This document shows, in pieces, positions 25,527-36,191 of a DNA stretch of 64,000 nucleotides. Numbering within the stretch: the first letter of the stretch is position 1; each line of letters starts with the position of its first letter. The notes beneath the pieces are model-generated. The model ran no database searches. It was not told the origin of the DNA and was given only the letters and a program-made list of their open reading frames with translations. The position numbers were made by a program, and so were the translations under genes. Origin of the DNA: Adenophora triphylla var. japonica (taxonomy: Eukaryota; Streptophyta; Magnoliopsida; Asterales; Campanulaceae); contig JAFEMH010000737.1 in the NCBI GenBank assembly GCA_022495995.1, positions 389,501 to 453,500 on the forward strand. The letters run 5' to 3'.

Positions 25527-25814
25527 CTCCCTCCGTCTCAATCTAAATGTCTCAACTTTCTTTTTTGGGCGTCCCATTGAAAATGTTCCAACTCAAAAAA
25601 GAAAACTTTTTATTACTATTTCACCCACTCATTCTCTCTCCTACTTTACTTTTACACTCACAACATTCTCTCTCCTAACTATTCCTCCCACTCATTCCCT
25701 CTCCTATTTAATTTTTCATACTCACAACATTTAAACTTTTTCTCTTTTCTACATCACTTTCCTTAATTCCTGTGCCGAACCCATTTTGGGACATTTAGAT
25801 TGGGACGGAGGGAG
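25527..25814. mobile_element. Stowaway MITE
   Basis: CTCCCTCCGTCTCAATCT at the left and AGATTGGGACGGAGGGAG at the right are almost perfect inverted repeats, with TA at 25525-25526 and 25815-25816. About 288 bp. Confidence 0.92.
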
Positions 25815-25816
25815 TA

Positions 25817-26171
25817 TAATTTAATAGAGTTGATTATAAAAAATAAAATTTCTTGTAATTTTTTTATAGTAAAGTCATTAATTAAAAAAAAAAAGGATAA
25901 ATTAAGTCAAGAGTGTGATTATTTCTTACTAAGAATTATAAGTAGATTGAATTGAATGGGGTTTTTTTTTCATGATTATTTCTTACTCACAACACAACCA
26001 ACCAGGCAGACAGAATAACTTCATAATTTTCACGTGATGTTCAGTTCAGTTCAGATCTATAACCTTACCACTCTCCCAACTCCCATCCATTTTAAATCTC
26101 TTGTATTATTGCTTTTTTTTTTTTTTTTTAAAAATTTTGGGTAAGTGATATATACGAAATTGATAGATAAA
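25817..26171. other. AT-rich intergenic DNA
   Basis: Poly-A, poly-T and AT-rich sequence with a T run at about 26113-26129. I see no gene or recognisable element. Confidence 0.6.
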
Positions 26172-27078
26172 AAAGAGTTGGTCTTACAAAAAACGTGTTT
26201 TTCCTGACATTTAGGAAAAACGTGTTTTGTTTTCCCCGTTTTTGTCAGTGCCAGTGTTACAAAGTGTCAGTGAAAGTGTAACAAAGTGTCAGTGTAAAAA
26301 AGTGTCAGTGTAACAAAGCGCCAGTGCATGTGTAACAAAGCGCCAGTGTAAAAAGTATCAGTTCCAGTTTAACAAAGTGTCAGTGTTAGTGTAACAAAAT
26401 GCCAGTGTAAAAAAAGTGGAGGTGCATGTATATTAAGTCAGTTTATAAACTAACACTGGCACTTTGTTACACTAACACTGGCACTTTGTTACACTAACAC
26501 TGACACTTTGTTAAACTAACACTGACACTTGTTTTACACTAACACCGGCACTTATTATACCTAGCACTGGCATTGTAAAACAAATGGACTGGCATTTATT
26601 ATACCTAGCACTGGCTAATTTGTTGAACAGAAAGAAAGGATGTCAGTCCTAAAATTCTCTCCAGCCCTAACATAAATTAATGAGAGGAAAATTTAAATAG
26701 AATGGCAAAGTTGAGGTGAGGATTGAGGTAGCCCTGATCCATTCAGCAAAATCTTCTTTTTTTTTTAGCGAAAAGGGCAATGCCCCCTATATTTTATTGA
26801 AAATTAAAAGGTACAAAGAGGTGATGGAAGACTAAACCAATCAATCAAATTATTAACATTAAAGTAGAGATTTGGGAATAAGAGAAGAGTAGAGATTGGG
26901 TGGAATTATTGTTAAATGTCAACCTCTTGCTCCGACTCCGACATTTTGAAACGATTGCATCTTCGGACAATCCAATTGAAGCAGAGAAATCGACGTTCGG
27001 TGGAGTCGGCGGTGATAGAGAGCAACACAAAAACCCGTTTTTCCTATTGTTCAGAAAAAACTGATTTTTTGTGAGATT
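26172..27078. mobile_element. Foldback-like element with inverted minisatellite arms
   Basis: The left end (about 26178-26240: GGTCTTACAAAAAACGTG, then TTTTTCC...GGAAAAACGTG) is matched in inverted orientation by the right end (about 27025-27078: CCCGTTTTTCC...AGAAAAAACTGATTTTTTG). Inside the left arm about nine copies of a GTGTAACAAAGTGTCAGT unit run to about 26420; from about 26445 to 26580 the same unit runs in the opposite orientation. Inverted arms made of tandem repeats are the hallmark of foldback elements. A LINE-tail-like piece sits at about 26750-26815. No transposase and no clear target duplication. A relative lies at 42906-43257. Confidence 0.55.
26246..26580. repeat. Inverted pair of 18-22-bp minisatellites
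   Basis: Tandem GTGTAACAAAGTGTCAGT-type units on the left half and the complementary ACTGACACTTTGTTACAC-type units on the right half, with about 25 bp of unique sequence between them. Units vary by point changes (GTGCC/GTGTC, AAAGCG/AAAGTG). Confidence 0.85.
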
Positions 27079-27108
27079 TTGGCGATAAAAAAATGCACAT
27101 AATTAATA

Positions 27109-27271
27109 CTCTCCCTCTCAGTTTGAAAATATTTGTTATTCAGACATTTTTTACCATATTAAAAAATATAATTGATGGAAAAAGAAATTATATTAATTAA
27201 AAATAATTCAATGATATAGATAATAGTAATAAAACTATAATAAGTATTTTAAATGAACGATTAGCAGGGAG
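27109..27271. mobile_element. Possible degenerate Stowaway MITE
   Basis: Starts CTCTCCCTCTCAG after TA and ends AGCAGGGAG before TA. Terminal similarity is weak and the 163-bp interior is AT-rich. Confidence 0.35.
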
Positions 27272-27282
27272 TAAGTATTATA

Positions 27283-27530
27283 CTCCCTCCGTCCCAATAA
27301 AAGTTTCACTAATTATCCAAAAGGCAAATTAAGGAAAAGTGTGGAAAGCTTTTCGTAATTTGAAAAATAGGAGAGTTGAATCTTTACTATTCCCTTAAAA
27401 ATTATCTCTCCTATTTTAGTGGAGGGAATTAGTGGATGGGTAATAGAATATTAATAAAATATTTTTTTCTCCTATTTCCATAATTGCGTACTCACCCAAA
27501 TGGGTGAAGCACTTATTGAGACGGAGGGAG
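27283..27530. mobile_element. Stowaway MITE
   Basis: CTCCCTCCGTCCCAATAA at the left and TTATTGAGACGGAGGGAG at the right, TA on both sides. 248 bp. Confidence 0.92.
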
Positions 27531-27532
27531 TA

Positions 27533-28199
27533 CTATAGAAGGAAAGGTGTAGTGATGATATGATCTCCCAACCTATTTATATTATATTTATATTTATATT
27601 TATCATCACCCGCTTTTCAGTTGCAGGCCCCGAGACTAATAAAAGTTTAAATAGAGAGAGGATGTCAATCACCATATGATAAGATTAAAAGTCACCTTAA
27701 AAATAATAATTCAACATTATTTATGTAATGTAAATTGTAATGGTAGGGAGAGATATGTTGTTTAATTTAATATAGTATAATATTGTCACATGTATTTAAT
27801 GATTTGTACATGTATTTCCGTCCTATCACAATTATTAAATTCTAGTAAAATCACTTACCCAAAAATTAAAAAAAAAAAAAAAAATCATAAAATAGGTGGG
27901 ATTGAATGAAGGAAAATTTGGAAATACAAAAAGTCTTTTTGTGTGCATAAAAGAGAGGCGTAAATTAAGGAAATTAGACAGTGACTTTACCTAAAATATT
28001 AGTCTCTATATATCTAAACTACCCATGACATGAATGATTGCGTGAACAATTAATAAATCAAGTTGTATTTTTTTAATTCATCTATGTATATGTATAGACC
28101 AGGGATTCGTTGTCTTTTCCTTACCTTCCCTTTCCCTGTTTGTCCTTAAACAAGAGAAGAGATGATTTTTTCTATTCTATTCAAAATATTTAAATTCAA
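27533..28199. other. AT-rich intergenic DNA left of the Tat element
   Basis: No gene seen. It holds a TATTTATATT repeat at about 27577-27605 and a poly-A run at about 27868-27884. Its right edge is an abrupt junction with the 5' LTR, which lacks the first dozen LTR bases. Confidence 0.6.
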
Positions 28200-29068
28200 A
28201 TCTACTGGATCGGGCCCGCGCTCGGTCTGGTCCAAGGAACCAGTGACGTGGCCTGCATCACGTGGGAAGACCGCTGGACAGATAGGCCCTTGAGGTCAAG
28301 ACCGCGTCCCTCCCCGCATTAATCCTATCAAAGACCGGAAGTATCCTGACGCTCTATTCGTGCCCGCACGACTCGCGACGGGGTCCGTGCCCGCAGATTG
28401 AATGTCCGCTGGACCCATGCCCGCCGTGGCGTGCCCGCATCAACCGTGCTCGCGTCATATACCTTTGACCGCGGCCACAATGTTGACCGCGGGCACATGC
28501 TCGCTCCCGGTTAATGTCAAGCCTTACTGAGCAAGTTAGCTTACCGGCTCGACAGCCACTGCCGCTCCCCCATCACGCATTCAATACAGCCTCGGTCGGC
28601 GCCTACTATTCCATTTAATGCTCCAAGCCGGCCACACGGCTCATGTCCCTTTCACCATGTCTCCTGGACAGTCAATGTTCCCTCCCTGACAGGACCAATT
28701 GGATGCGGACACGTGTAGCTGGTCAAATACCAAAGTGCCCCCTAGGGCTGATCTCATTGCTTACCTCAACAAGCACCATGGCATTGCCTATAAATAGAAG
28801 GCCTTTACCCCCTTGGGCAAGGTAAGTTCCATATACAATTGAGTAAGCCATATTACTCTAAACCCTACACACACTCACTCCAAGGTATTCCAAGCCTTAT
28901 TATCTCAGTATTCTTACTCTCACACCCGAGGGCCTGAGTTGGAGTAACATCCAACTTTGACCTTAACGGTGCTTCTTTGTGTTGTGATCTAGGTACAAAC
29001 AAACCACTTAAATATCCTAGCTAGATATCCTCAAACTGCTCCTGACCCTGAACAGCTTGGCGTCATCA
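28200..29068 (+). repeat. 5' LTR of the Tat element
   Basis: Matches 40105-40995 along its length, near-identical over the last 400 bases and with several small indels earlier. It starts at ATCTACTGGATCGG, so the TGATGAGCCCGG start seen in the 3' LTR is missing, and it ends GGCGTCATCA. Base composition is far richer in GC than the flanks. Confidence 0.9.
28789..28796 (+). promoter_or_regulatory. TATA box of the Tat LTR
   Basis: TATAAATA in both LTRs (28789-28796 and 40716-40723), at a position consistent with a U3 promoter driving the genomic transcript. Confidence 0.6.
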
Positions 29069-29069
29069 G

Positions 29070-29087
29070 TGGTTCCATTGCCGGGAA
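29070..29087 (+). other. Primer-binding site of the Tat element
   Basis: TGGTTCCATTGCCGGGAA begins two bases after the 5' LTR. It resembles the tRNA-Asp-complementary site used by many plant gypsy elements (TGGCGCCGTTGCCGGGGA) with several changes, so the primer tRNA is uncertain. Confidence 0.55.
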
Positions 29088-29212
29088 TCTAGAAACTAGT
29101 TTAATCTTGTCTTTATTTACTTCCCGTGTATTTTGTTTTCAAGGCACCTCTCGTGTCCTAAGCAAAACGAGTGCCGAAAGGCTCTTCTTTTTTCATCATC
29201 TTTTCACAAAAT

Positions 29213-30628
29213 ATGTCTAAGATACTGGAAAACGCTGGTCATTTGACCTTGGAGGATGAAAACCAAGCCTCACCCTCCGCTATCAATAGGGGAAAACAAA
29301 CTAACTCTGTCTTCAACAGGATGGGGGTCGTTCCGCCCGCTCACACCCTTTCCCGGTCGAGAAAGCCACGCACAAGCTCACAGACCGGATACGTGCCGAA
29401 AAGGCACAAGCCCTCCTAAACAAAAGTCCCAAAACTCCACAAGCTCCCCGGAAACACCACCACGAACACTCCTCTCTCCCTGAGCAAATCCTAAGGAGGC
29501 AAGAAATTCTGGACTCCAAATCCAAGCTGGTCGCTGAGGCCATGGTGATTGCCGACCAACAGTTGGAAATGTTCGAAATAGAGGCCAATGGAGGGCTACA
29601 GTTTCCACAAGGGTCCCAAAGGTTCTCCCAACGAGCTCCCGCTAAATCACTTGCTAGTCAAGCTGTGGGGGCAAACCGGGTTGAACTAACCCTTGGCGCG
29701 CAGACGGATGGCCAAGCGCAGTGTGGTGCACGTGGATGATAGCGAGGAGATTGGCGAAGAGGCGCAGCCTAATCAACGTGTGAGGCCCCAAGCACTACCC
29801 CGGCTCCGCCAAGGGAAGGCCGTGGCTCCACGTAGTAAAAAACAGAAGATTGATAGCCGAACCCCGAGTTCGTTGATTTCATGCGTAAAATGTGGGAAAC
29901 CCATCAGAAGGCACCCAAAATGTGGTCGCACAATGGATGCCTTCGTGACAAGATCGCGCGGCACCTATCCAGAAGGGGAAGCCCCCCCCAGATGGATACA
30001 TATGATGGTTCCAAGAACGCGAGGAGCCACATGGGTCGATTTGAGGGACAAATGGCATTATTCTCCGCGGACGAATCCGTAATGTGCAAGGCTCTAGCTG
30101 CCACTTTCATGGCAAGACCCTATCCCGGATGCCGGCTCTCAAACCCCGCTCTCCATCGACTCTTTCGGCCACTTCAGGAACATTTTTCTTAATGCCTTTG
30201 CTGGAGCCGGGGTGCCCGCTAGACCAAAGACAGATCTTGTCCGTGTCAAGCAGGCCCCCACTGAATCCACAAAAGATTACATTGCTCGCTTCAGAAAGGT
30301 GAGCGAGGAGATAGTGGATCTGGAAGGGGGGATATTAGACTTTGCTTTGAGGGAGGCCTCACCTCCTCCTTCCTGAAATTGAATTTCGCCTCCAGCCCGC
30401 CAAAAACAAATGGAGGAGATGTATGAAAGGGCTTCGCCATTGCCTCTGCCGAGGAGAGCAGTATGCCCGTTCCCCGAGCTTCAGCCAAGGAAAGAATAAG
30501 CCAAGTTCAGGAGACCACCCTGCAGGCCGCCCAAGTTAACAACCAGGCAAGAACAGAGGCCGGGGTCGGACAAACTACAGAGAAAAGTTGCGGAAACAGT
30601 CTACACCGAGCTCACCGAGCCGCGAGCA
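29213..30628 (+). pseudogene. gag: gag N-terminal region of the Tat element, frameshifted
   Basis: An ATG at 29213 opens a short frame (MSKILENAGHL...) that stops at 29419. Gag-like sequence continues in other frames: RKMWETHQKAP and MDTYDGSKNARSHMGRFEGQM at 29881-30190, the region equivalent to the retrotransposon gag family, and VKQAPTESTKDYIARFRKVSEEIVDL from about 30244. No single frame spans it, so the capsid protein is broken. Confidence 0.6.
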
Positions 30629-31396
30629 GTGATCATGAGGGCATCAGATTTTCCTCCTCCTCCCCCCATGCTCAGAAAACCAAGTGAGAGGAGTAGGACA
30701 AAGTTCTGCGAATATCATAATGATCACGGGCACGGAACAGAGGACTGCTTCCAACTAAAAAGAGTAATTCAGCAAAGAATCAATGATGGGGAACTAACCC
30801 GATGGATCAAGGGAAACAACCAGGCCCCCAATAACAACCAACAGCGGGCGCGAAACCCTCGTGGTCCCGAGAGGGTGGAAAGAGACAATTTTGAGGATGA
30901 CGATGGAGACTACAATATAAACTTCATTGGAGAAGAACCTCCCTCCAACAAACAGCTCTCCCTCCAAATCCGGACATTGGAAAAGGTTTTCTCCATCCCC
31001 GCAATGGCTCCGGAAGAAGAGCAGGAAATTGGGTTCAAAAGGAGTGAACTTGCCTCCACCCTTTTTCATTCCACTCAGCCTCTCACCCTCAGAATGAGAA
31101 TCAACCGGGCAAACATAGGCCGAGTATTGATAGATACAGGAGCTGCCCGCGATATACTCTACTACCATACGTTGGTAGGAATGAGAATGACTGAAGCACA
31201 TCTTTTTCCGTACGCGGGCATGCTTGAGGGCTTCACAAATCACGCCGTAAGGGTAAAGGGGACGATTGTGTTTGACGTAACTATTGGGGAAAAACCCATG
31301 CAGAAGACGGCCAAGATAACTTTCATGGTGGTCGATCTTCCTTCCCAGCACAATGCCATTCTCGGCGTAGAATCGCTCGTGCCGAATTGGGAATAG
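30629..31396 (+). CDS. gag C-terminus and aspartic protease of the Tat element
   Basis: One open frame carries a zinc-knuckle-like CEYHNDHGHGTEDC motif (about residue 27), a charged linker, then the retropepsin-like active site RVLIDTGAARDILYY with an intact DTG (codons at about 31126-31134) and the conserved HNAILGVESLVPNW end. In the element these release capsid and enzymes from the polyprotein. The frame stops at 31396 and downstream pol is in another frame, so continuity is lost. A 289-aa frame on the opposite strand is a shadow of this segment. Confidence 0.75.
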   Translation: MIMRASDFPPPPPMLRKPSERSRTKFCEYHNDHGHGTEDCFQLKRVIQQRINDGELTRWIKGNNQAPNNNQQRARNPRGPERVERDNFEDDDGDYNINFIGEEPPSNKQLSLQIRTLEKVFSIPAMAPEEEQEIGFKRSELASTLFHSTQPLTLRMRINRANIGRVLIDTGAARDILYYHTLVGMRMTEAHLFPYAGMLEGFTNHAVRVKGTIVFDVTIGEKPMQKTAKITFMVVDLPSQHNAILGVESLVPNWE

Positions 31397-31418
31397 TTGC
31401 GTCCGTCCCCACCAAAGG

Positions 31419-32100
31419 GTGAAATTTAACACCCCGGGCGGGGTTGCTACCATCAAGAACCAGCCCGGGAGATTCCTTCGAGCACTTGAGGAAAAAAGGA
31501 AAGAACAGAAAGGCCAGGCATCCTGCCCGCCAATACAGGGCGAGGACAAATTGACAGAGGGAAAAGGCGAGGACAAATCAAAAAAGGGAAAAACCCTTGC
31601 TCTCCCGCCGGCACCCATACCAATTGGCATGCTTTCTTTCCATTCCACGAAGGTGGAGCTCAAGACGAGCAGAAAATCAAAACAGTTGGCCCCTATTGAG
31701 GGAGGTTATATTGATCGGGGAATAGAGGGGATGATTGACCGCGATATCATATACTCTATGGCAACACTGACTGGAGCTCAGGTCAACCCCCCAACCATAA
31801 TCATTGACTCCTTGCACAACCGTGAAATCAGCGACCTCCAACCTAACGACGAGCTCGAGGAGGTGGTAATCAATCCCCACTTCCCCGAGCAAACAGTTAA
31901 GGTCGGCCTGGAAATTCACAGCGAGGAGAGAAGAATCCTGATCGAATTCTTAAGGGCAAATTGTGATGTGTTCGCTTGGAGGGTGGAAGATATGCTGGGA
32001 ATCAGCGAGGACGTGATCCTCCACAAAATCAACGATGACCCATCCTTCAAAAACATTCATCAGAAATCAAGGTACTTCTCCGGAGAAAGAAATTGCGATC
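31419..32100 (+). pseudogene. pol: Protease-RT linker of the Tat polyprotein
   Basis: Open frame with a lysine/glutamate-rich linker, then LEEVVINPHFPEQTVKVGLEI and FLRANCDVFAWRVEDMLGI, the segment that precedes RT in Tat-type gypsy polyproteins. The frame runs open to 32219 but homology leaves it at about 32085, where RT continues in another frame (KSRYFSGER here, EKEIAIKEEVEKLL there): a single small indel. Confidence 0.65.
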
Positions 32101-33475
32101 AAAGAAGAGGTGGAAAAATTGTTAAAAGCGGGGATTATCAAGGAGATTTCCTACCCCAAATGGCTGGCCAATGTGGTAATGGTCAAAAAATCCAACGGCA
32201 ATTGGAGGATGTGTGTTGATTTCACCGATCTCAACAAGGCATGTCCCAAGGATTGTTTCCCTCTTCCTCGCATTGACAGATTGGTGGATTCTATAGCCGG
32301 CCACAGAGTATTGAGCTTCATTGATGCATACTCCGGCTACCATCAGATCCAAATGGCTCCTGAAGATGTCCGCTCTGTAGCTTTCATCGCTGCGGGCAAG
32401 ACTTACTGCTACAAAATGATGCCCTTCGGGTTGAAAAACGCAGGAGCCACCTATCAAAGAATGGTCAATCTGGTCTTCGAAAACCAACTAGGCAGAAATC
32501 TTGAGGCCTACATTGACGATATGGTTATAAAAACTAAGGAAAACTCCCACGAGCTCGACGTGGAGGAAACATTCAAAAACTTGCGCCGCAATAACATGAA
32601 GCTAAACCCCCTTAAGTGTGCTTTTGGGGTCAAGGCGGGCAAGTTCCTCGGATTCATGGTCAATCAAAGAGGGATAGAGGCTAATCCAGAGAAAATCCAA
32701 GCCCTGTTAGACATGAAACCTCCTGCTTGCGTGAAGGATGTCCAAAAACTCAATGGTCGCATCACCGCACTTGGCCGCTTCATCTCGCGGTCAGCAGAGA
32801 GATGCCTCCCTTTCTTCAAAACTCTAAAAGGGGGGAAGAGAGCTGATGAATTTACATGGAGCACTGAGTGCCATCAAGCTTTTGAAGAAGTCAAAATATA
32901 CCTCGGGCAGCCACCTCTACTCAAGTTCAAGCCCTGGGAAGAACTTTTTTCTGTTTTTAGCAAGCATCGATCCGCAAGAGCCGCCGTTCTTGTGAGGGAG
33001 GAGAATAACTCCCAAAAACCAGTTTATTATGTATCTAAGGCACTGTCCGCCGTAGAAGGGCGTTATCTTAATATAGAGAAGTTAGCTTACGCCTTGCTTG
33101 TATCTGCTCGAAAATTAAGAGCCTACTTTTCTGCACACCCTATAACTGTATTAACTGAGGCTCCGCTTAGAAAGGTTTTACACAAACCAGAGTCCTCGGG
33201 GAGAATGCTAGCTTGGTCTATAGAACTCACTGAGTTCCAGATCACCTACTCCCCGAGAAAGACAATCAAAGCGCAGGCCTTAGTAGATTTTGTGGTAGAA
33301 TCATCATTCAAAATGGCGGACAGCGACCTGGGAAAAAGAAAGCGGGCAGAATCTGAAGAAGGCCCAAGTAGCCCGAGCACAGAAATCACGCGGCCAAGGG
33401 AGCGTCCAGAGGAGGTATGGATTCTATACGTGGACGGCTCAGCGAGCAAGTTGATTAGTGGCGCGGGCATACTTG
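32085..33475 (+). CDS. pol: Reverse transcriptase and first RNase H of the Tat element
   Basis: The frame shows the RT fingers WRMCVDFTDLNKACPKD, SFIDAYSGYHQI, MPFGLKNAGATYQRMVN and the catalytic YIDDMVIKTK (YIDD at 32509-32520). An RNase H-like region follows (QKPVYYVSKALSAVEGRY, KLRAYFSAHPITVLTEAPL). In Tat elements this gypsy RNase H is typically decayed, and here the usual first catalytic acidic residue is not evident (FSVFSKHRSARAAVLV). The frame ends at 33498, after the start of the second RNase H. Confidence 0.85.
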
Positions 33476-35122
33476 ATTGCACTCGCGGAGAAATTTAAGA
33501 GAGCCTTGAGGTTCAAATTCGAAGCATCAAACAATCAGGCTGAGTATGAGGCGATTATAGCAGGCATGGAATTGGCAAGAGACTTGGGAGTTCAGAGTAT
33601 AGAGATCAATAGTGACTCTCAGCTCATAGTTAATCAAATAAAGGGGGAATATGATACTATCAACCCAGTACTAACTCAGTACTGCGGCCTTGCAAAAACC
33701 CTCATCAAAAATTTCACCTACTATGAGCTGAACCAAGTCATGAGAGAGGACAACGTGGAAGCTGACCTCCTCTCCAGAATAACCGATCAAGAAATTGATG
33801 AGTTGGAGGCAGATTGCCAGATTGAATTCACAGAAAGACCTGCTATAGATCGGATTCAGATAAACAATATTGAGGATCAAGTAAGGGACTGGGTAGATGA
33901 AATGAAGGATTACATCGAGAAGCAAACCCTCCCCGAGGACCCAGTAAAGGCTAGAGCCATCAGAACGGTGTCCGCGAAATACCTCGTCCTCGATGGGGTA
34001 CTTTTTCGGCGATCATTCACCAAGCCTTTGCTAAGATGTGTTAAAACTCACATGGTCACCAACTTACTCTATGAGGTCCATGAAGGAGTTTGTGGCGGAC
34101 ATCCAGGTGCTCGCACCCTCTCAGACAAGATCAAATTCCAAGGATTCTTTTGGCCCACAATGAGAAGGGATGCACAGGAGTATGTAAGAAAGTGTGACAA
34201 GTGCCAGAGATTTGCAGACATCCCCAGACTACCATCAACAGAGCAAACTTTGGTCGTACCATCGTGGCCGTTTGATACGTGGGGGATTGATCTCATTGGA
34301 CCATTCCCAACTGCTAGGGGAAACATCAAGTATGCTGTGGTGGCCGTGGATTATTTTACCAAGTGGACAGAAGCCAAGGGTTTAGCCACTATCTCCGAGG
34401 AGAATACAATCAATTTTGTCCACGATCACATCTATTGTCGATTTGGGGTTCCCCGAGCAATTATTTCATACAATGGCACCCAATTCTCTGCAAAATTCAC
34501 TGCTGAATGTGTGAGAATGAAGGTGCAACACCGTAAGTCCGCAGTTGCCTATCCTCAGGGAAATGGCCAAGCTGAGGCCGCGAACAAGCTAGTTCTGACC
34601 GCCCTAAAGAAAAATTTGGAGGGGCGAGGAGGACGATGGTTGGACGAGCTCCAGACCGCATTATGGGTTGTCCGCACAACTACGAGGAATTCTACGGGAG
34701 AAACTCCTTTCTCGCTCACGTATGGGTCAGAGGCAATGGCTCCAGTTGAGGTTGCCCTACCCTCGTACAGAGTCACATACTTCGACGAGTCTCAAAACGA
34801 GGCAAACAGAAGGTGTGACCTGGACGATCTCGAAGGAAAGAGAATGCGGGCATATGAAAAAATGGTGAACTACAAGCAGAAAGCGAAGAAGCACCATGAC
34901 AAAAGAGTAAATAAGAGGAGTTTTTCAGTTGGAGACTGGGTACTCAGAAGCGTAGAGGTCCAAGGGACCCAACCTGGTTTCAACAAGCTGTCCCCGAAAT
35001 GGGAAGGTCCATATGAGGTCACAAAGATAGTCAAAGAGGGCACCTACATATTGCGACCAAAAGAGGGAGAAGAGCTTAAGCACGCTTGGAATAGCGACCA
35101 CCTTAAGAGATACTTCTTTTGA
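33410..35122 (+). CDS. pol: Second RNase H and integrase of the Tat element, inactivated
   Basis: WILYVDGSASK at about 33418 starts the extra RNase H that Tat elements are known to carry. A frameshift at about 33475-33490 moves it to the frame read from 33458 to 35122, which continues ALRFKFEASNNQAEYEAIIAG, SDSQLIVNQIKG and MREDNVEADLLSR. Integrase follows: zinc-binding HEGVCGGHPG and CDKCQRFA, then the core with WGIDLIGPFP (first Asp) and PQGNGQAEAANK (Glu). The second catalytic Asp is Tyr: IISYNGTQF where families have SDNGTQF. The C-terminal part ends NSDHLKRYFF. Confidence 0.82.
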
Positions 35123-36191
35123 AATCTTTGTAATTTTTTGGAAGGAGTATAGACTATGTGTATATAAAGGAAGTTATCATCATGTTTCATCATATTTTGA
35201 TGCAAAAACCTATTCCCACCAGCCTCAAAAGCTAAAGTGGATGCCCGCAAGCGGATGCCAGTAGGTTAAAGAGCAAACATATGAGCTCCTACCTACTGAT
35301 GCGCAACGATCTTTCGGTCCGCAAGCCTATATGAGTACAAAGATCCATTACGATCCGTACTCCGATCGCGGGGAGGATACCCTGTCCTGCCCGCGTGACA
35401 CCACCAAGAATAAGTGGATATAGATGCCAGCGAGGACAAAGGCCAAGGCTATTGTCCCCGCTCAGTGCGCGAAGGTCCTCATTAGGGCCGTTACTCGTAT
35501 GCCTGTATGTGACAAAGGCCTACATATAAGCCCGTTACCAGATCGCGAAGAAGACCCTCACACAAAACTCCCAGGGGTTTTGAATAAAGGGTCAAAAAAG
35601 CGTGAACCACCGTTAGTGGATACAGATGCCAGTAGGTTGAAGGGCCTCTATGCTAAATATGCTCCTACCTACTGTTGCGCGGACTATAGCTTCACGGCCA
35701 CACTCTGCATGCCCTAGGAAGGTAGCTTGCCTTGGCTGCTTTTGACTTACACCACGACTCGCAAGGCTGGGAATACGTGTAAACGGATGACAATGATCAA
35801 AAAAGTTTTTACAAAGCCCAACAGACAAAGGGGGTTAAGGCCCCAAAGTTTGCCACAAGGCCAAACAAAAGCGATCACAAGATGAATAAGGCTGACTCTC
35901 ACAAAAAATCCAAGTGATTTTGAATAAAGAGTTAGGAAAACTCAAAAAATGCGGGCAAAAGGCCTACTAAGCTTTTTGTCCGCAGAAGGAGAGTATAAAG
36001 TTTAATTACAAGTCAAAGAAGCTAGAGAAAAAGCAAGAATGCAAGTATCAAGGTACTCAAAAATTGCAAATACTCATAAGTAGCCTACAAGACAAGTAAT
36101 TAAAGAGAATAAGTTACAGAAAAATGCTTCTATTACTGAAAAACATTTACAAGGAGGTCCTAGTCTATTACAAAAAGAAAAAACAAAAAAC
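35123..36191 (+). other. Spacer between pol and the antisense ORF of the Tat element
   Basis: No protein recognised. Two diverged direct repeats share GATGCCAGTAGGTT and GCTCCTACCTACTG words (about 35255-35300 and 35630-35672). The stretch becomes A-rich towards 36190. Confidence 0.55.

Noticed and set aside
30794..31663. 289-codon minus-strand frame
   Set aside because: It lies exactly opposite the gag/protease frame, whose zinc knuckle and DTG motifs are real. The antisense frame has no recognisable motif.
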